A stretch of 64,000 bases of DNA from JAZOTM01 sp045657625 (GTDB lineage Bacteria; Bacillota; Clostridia; Lachnospirales; Lachnospiraceae): contig JAZOTM010000013.1 of the NCBI GenBank assembly GCA_045657625.1, positions 1 to 64,000 of the forward strand, given 5' to 3'. The notes beneath the pieces were generated by a model. The model was not told the DNA's origin. It worked only from the letters and a program-made list of their open reading frames with translations, and did not search any database. Position numbers and translations under genes: made by a program. Shown here one piece after another: positions 60,913 to 64,000 of the stretch. The first letter of the stretch is position 1, and the number at the start of each line of letters is the position of its first letter.

Positions 60913-61728
60913 TCACTTGTATTCTTTCCCTGTGGTGCAGCCTCCGTCACATAGGATATCCACCCCTGCCAAATAACCATTTCGTTCATCTGCGACTGTC
61001 GCAATGGCAAATCCCAGTTCTTCCGGCTTTCCCATACGTTCTTCCGCACCATATTTCAACATTGCAGCACCTTCTTTTGCCTCAAGATTTCCCATATCTG
61101 TCGCAATTAATCCCGGGCTCAAAGATACAACACGAATTCCTTTTTTTCCAAGGACAAAGGCTGATTTTTTGGCATACCAAATAGCGAAATTCTTTGAGAT
61201 TGCATAGGCGAATCCGGATTTTTCATAATCGGTTTTTGCCAAATTACTGAGTTTGATACATTTTTTTAGGAATAAGTCTTCCTCTGTCTCTGCAAGTACA
61301 TATCTTTTTTTGCTTACTAAAAACTTTGGCAATGCGTACGCAGAATTGGATGAAACATCTACAATCACGCTTCCGGCCTTCATATACTTTGAAAATTCTT
61401 GATTTACGTATACTGTACCAAGGGCATTCACCCGTAACAATTGTTCCGGTTTTGCCATGGCCGGGGACAATCCTGCTGCATGAATTACATTTTTGATTTC
61501 CCCTAAAGAAGCCGCATACTCCGCAAGTTTCTTTACGCTTTCTCTGCTTGACACATCGCAACTAAAGGCATGGGCTTCAAAACCCAATTCCTCCAATTCC
61601 TTTACTTTGTTTTCCAATTTGGAAGCAGTACGTCCGGACAAAACTAATATTTTCTCCTTTGGCATGCACTTTGCAGTCTCAAAACCCATACCACTACCGC
61701 CGCCGGTAATTACACATACTGTTTTCAT
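60913..61728 (-). CDS. SDR family oxidoreductase
   Basis: A 271-residue classical short-chain dehydrogenase: cofactor motif ITGGGSGMGFET, CDVSSRESVKK, a variant active site with DVSSNSAYALPKF and the Tyr-Lys in FAYAISKNFAIWYAKK, and C-terminal GIRVVSLSPGLIATDMG. The gap between the catalytic Ser and Tyr is about 40 residues longer than usual. It overlaps functionally with the condensation-like acyltransferase upstream, 9 bp away, possibly making and esterifying an alcohol (inference). Confidence 0.88.
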   Translation of the reverse strand: MKTVCVITGGGSGMGFETAKCMPKEKILVLSGRTASKLENKVKELEELGFEAHAFSCDVSSRESVKKLAEYAASLGEIKNVIHAAGLSPAMAKPEQLLRVNALGTVYVNQEFSKYMKAGSVIVDVSSNSAYALPKFLVSKKRYVLAETEEDLFLKKCIKLSNLAKTDYEKSGFAYAISKNFAIWYAKKSAFVLGKKGIRVVSLSPGLIATDMGNLEAKEGAAMLKYGAEERMGKPEELGFAIATVADERNGYLAGVDILCDGGCTTGKEYK

Positions 61729-61737
61729 ATTTGCCCC

Positions 61738-63204
61738 CTATTCCGTAACCTGTACATTTCGCTGCAGTCTTTCTTTGGCTTCTTCTATAGTTTCTCCGTT
61801 TCGACGGAAAAGCTTATCCACCATGAAGTCTACCGTGTACTCTGCACTGTTTACAAAGAAACTTTCCACTGTTTTGTATCCATTCACAACTCCTGTTTCC
61901 ATTGTATCATAATATGTCTTTACAACAGGTTCTGAAATGGTATGTGGAATGGTATCTGTTGGAGTTTCAAATAAAATTTCTTCTGAACATACATAGGAAA
62001 TTCCCATTTTTTCCAATTCCTTCTTAAATCCCTGCACGTATGCATCGCCTGCAAAATCCTGAATAAAGTCAATGATAAAAGAACCGGACTGGCAGGTAAT
62101 ATTTAAAGATAGACCATCACAGCAGGAAGAGAATAAATGTACAGACTCTACATGTGTTTCATTTTCTCCAAACTGGAACTGACCAACATAGCTCATCATA
62201 TAAGTATCCAATTTTACATTTTCCAAAAAGCTAAGCATTGTCTGTTTGGCTTTAAAACTGTGGAATGAATTGACTGCGCCAAGCAACATAGGAATCATAT
62301 TAAAATCCTTGATACAGTAATCCTTTTGTCTCTGCTGTCTCAACAAACTACGATAGTAAGTACACAACGATTCCATACTCATACCACTTTCCTTTTCTCC
62401 ATAAGGAAGACTTACACTTTTCACGCAATTATGATATGTACCGACTGCATCTACAACGTCTCTTACATCCACCGGGAAATTGCTGTTGATTGGCTTGTCA
62501 TGATCCGGATATAAACCAGCAATACTCTTGTTCATCAATGCACTTAATAAAATAATCGGAGTCGCATTGTTCTTTTTGCATGCTTCCATGAATTCCTTCT
62601 GACTTATTGCAATTTCATAACGTCTGTGATTTTTCTTTTCTTCTTTTGTTTCCGGCAAAGTGAAGGCATTTTTGCAAAGTCCATCTATTTTCTTAATCTG
62701 GGTTTTGTCAAAAGACTTTTTCACTGCGCAAGGATCTACATACTCTTCCGGCTTAATTTCTTCGCCATTCACACGCACACCTTCTACCAAAGATTCATTT
62801 CCAAAGGCATATTTTCCATAGTAGTACATTAAGGTTTCCATAAAAAATTTGATTCCTCTACCATCGGCTAATCCATGGTGGAAGGAAATGCGAATGATAT
62901 TCTCAAAATAGGTGACACAAAGCATATATCCGTTGCTTTCTTTTCCACCCAATGGCAAAAGGGCATCTGTCTTTCTTGCTACAAATGGTGCCTCATTTTC
63001 TACCGGATAAAATTCTCCTTTTTCTTCTTCAAAGCGCACCTTGAAATAGGGATAACGCTGAATGGTTTCTTCTGTCGCTTGTGCAATGGCTTCTGCATTT
63101 ACTTCTTCGGTTAAACGAATTTCAAATACCTCACTTGGAAGTCCATTTTTTCTATATAAATATGGTTGACCTGCTCTTACTGCGTTTCTTTTTGTTTGAT
63201 TCAT
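61738..63204 (-). CDS. condensation-domain-like acyltransferase
   Basis: A 488-residue protein of the chloramphenicol-acetyltransferase-like / condensation superfamily (alcohol acetyltransferase type). The catalytic HHxxxDG motif reads ISFHHGLADGRG at about residues 118-129; the N lobe begins VFEIRLTEEVNAEAIAQATEE, and the C lobe has the NFPVDVRDVV segment. It is a free-standing enzyme without carrier-protein domains. It precedes an SDR gene in the same operon. Acyl donor and acceptor are unknown. Confidence 0.82.
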   Translation of the reverse strand: MNQTKRNAVRAGQPYLYRKNGLPSEVFEIRLTEEVNAEAIAQATEETIQRYPYFKVRFEEEKGEFYPVENEAPFVARKTDALLPLGGKESNGYMLCVTYFENIIRISFHHGLADGRGIKFFMETLMYYYGKYAFGNESLVEGVRVNGEEIKPEEYVDPCAVKKSFDKTQIKKIDGLCKNAFTLPETKEEKKNHRRYEIAISQKEFMEACKKNNATPIILLSALMNKSIAGLYPDHDKPINSNFPVDVRDVVDAVGTYHNCVKSVSLPYGEKESGMSMESLCTYYRSLLRQQRQKDYCIKDFNMIPMLLGAVNSFHSFKAKQTMLSFLENVKLDTYMMSYVGQFQFGENETHVESVHLFSSCCDGLSLNITCQSGSFIIDFIQDFAGDAYVQGFKKELEKMGISYVCSEEILFETPTDTIPHTISEPVVKTYYDTMETGVVNGYKTVESFFVNSAEYTVDFMVDKLFRRNGETIEEAKERLQRNVQVTE

Positions 63205-63319
63205 GATAAATACCTCTCTTTTATAAAATGCTTTTTTCTATGTTTCTCTTTCAATGGTTGCATTCTATCGAGGAAATATTTGCGTTTCATTTGGGTTTTG
63301 TTGCTGTTGTATTAATATT

Positions 63320-63498
63320 GAATCAAAAAGATTAGGAAATATCATACGAAAACTACTCTGCCACACAAGTGTGTGGCAGAGGTAATACGCAAAAAAGCCC
63401 ATGGAAATGCTAGCATTTCCGTGGGCTTTCGTGCGTATTTCTCCTGCGGCAGAAGCCGCAGAGAAGTTTTCGTATTTACTTCCGTTTCTTTTTGATTC
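63320..63498. repeat. multi-branched palindromic element
   Basis: Outer inverted repeats GAATCAAAAAGA (63320-63331 with 63487-63498) and an 11-bp stem (63344-63354 with 63465-63475) enclose three hairpins: 63356-63381 (11 bp), 63384-63439 (8-bp base and a 16-18-bp upper stem) and 63439-63465 (7 bp GC-rich plus 4 bp, AGAA loop). The fold is a four-way junction of nearly 180 bases. It fills the gap before the acyltransferase gene. Could be a structured RNA, a small non-autonomous mobile element or a strong terminator. Confidence 0.65.
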
Positions 63499-63506
63499 CC
63501 TATCTT

Positions 63507-64000
63507 TTATACATAAAGTTGACTATACTCCAGCTCCTCTCCATCCAGCATCTCTTCTGTAATACCAATGGAATTCAACTTTTCTTCTTTCAATCTTTCC
63601 ATTTCTTCATAGTCCATGAAGCTAACATCTGTAAACTGCTCTAACGCCTCTGTATAATCACTATCCGAATACAAATCCGTATCTTCTATCACATCCCAAG
63701 TCTCCGGATCATGAATCAAATAAGAATAGTATTGCATCTTTCCATCTGCTGCAGGTTCCTCTGTACGCAACATATAAATAACCACGTCATTTTCTAAATT
63801 TGAAAAATCCAAGTCTCCAAGGCCATAGTTCATGGCAAACATAGAAAGATCCGCTTCCGTTTCTCCCATGCAACCAAACTGATACAAACCGGCTGCATTA
63901 ATGGTGCCTACTTCCCAACTATGATTTGTAGCTCCATTACTTCCGGAACTCTGAATCACACCATACTCATTAATATAAGTATAATTTCTAGACCACGCAG
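63507..64000 (-). CDS. unknown protein, N-terminus beyond window
   Basis: The frame is open to the window edge, so at least 164 C-terminal residues are seen (AWSRNYTYINEYGVIQSSG at the edge, then GATNHSWEVGTINAAGLYQFG). The visible part is acidic and low in hydrophobics, ending MLDGEELEYSQLYV. No domain recognised. An internal GTG at 63959 is an unlikely start. The branched palindrome lies just after its stop. Confidence 0.6.
   Translation of the reverse strand, partial: AWSRNYTYINEYGVIQSSGSNGATNHSWEVGTINAAGLYQFGCMGETEADLSMFAMNYGLGDLDFSNLENDVVIYMLRTEEPAADGKMQYYSYLIHDPETWDVIEDTDLYSDSDYTEALEQFTDVSFMDYEEMERLKEEKLNSIGITEEMLDGEELEYSQLYV

Overview
The window looks like the chromosome of a low-GC Gram-positive anaerobe of the Clostridia, most likely Lachnospiraceae. 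Shine-Dalgarno sites are strong (AAAGGAGG type) and promoters fit the sigma-A pattern. The gene content fits too: several ECF vitamin transporter S components, a phospho-beta-glucosidase, LarE, a lone cobalamin methyltransferase, a radical-SAM peptide maturase, MATE and ABC exporters, and chemotaxis receptors. No rRNA, tRNA or CRISPR array was seen.

Layout. 1-1.9 kb: an ISLre2-type insertion sequence whose 5' leader can bury the transposase ribosome binding site and whose 3' non-coding third folds into nested hairpins. 2-6.3 kb: a zinc-ribbon membrane protein, then (minus strand) a sensory operon of one FIST protein and two chemotaxis receptors. 6.4-14.4 kb: a GH43 lipoprotein, FolT behind a tetrahydrofolate riboswitch, a PfoR-like PTS IIC protein, a GPH transporter / glycerophosphodiesterase / lipase operon and an M42 peptidase. 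14.4-19.3 kb: a complete group I ECF transporter operon (S component, fused double ATPase, T component) followed by two tandem SAM-hydrolase-family (DUF62) genes. 19.3-29 kb: small membrane proteins, cardiolipin synthase, a heterodimeric ABC exporter with its MarR regulator and twin operators, an S component/DUF4430 pair, and an HMA/YgbA pair.

29-35.4 kb is the most unusual part: an AT-rich island that looks like a pheromone-controlled RiPP locus. On the minus strand, an unlisted 25-residue peptide gene with a very strong ribosome binding site is followed by an intercistronic hairpin, a PqqD-domain radical SAM/SPASM maturase, an MFS exporter and an asparagine-synthetase-like ligase lacking the N-terminal Cys. 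Divergent from it lies a 41-residue signal-sequence-like peptide gene. Two tandem HTH-TPR regulators of the RNPP type come next. Between the two peptide genes sits a perfect 21-bp inverted repeat whose arms carry both -35 elements. The set does not match one RiPP class I know.

35.5-45.9 kb: GH1 phospho-beta-glucosidase, HAD phosphatases, LarE, and a metal-chelate/corrinoid ABC transporter flanked by remnants of a cupin, AsrA and a Crp/Fnr regulator, then CobI, a flavin reductase and a CMD protein. 46-51.4 kb: a sigma factor / membrane protein / secreted protein operon, an epimerase, and a two-component system. 51.5-53.8 kb: a P1B metal ATPase divergent from a CsoR-like repressor with three G-tract operators. 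54-63.2 kb: an HTH protein, a FIST-GGDEF diguanylate cyclase, MATE exporter, Nudix, SLC13-type permease, SDR and a condensation-like acyltransferase. At 63.32-63.50 kb lies a multi-branched palindromic element of unknown role, followed by a gene cut by the window end.
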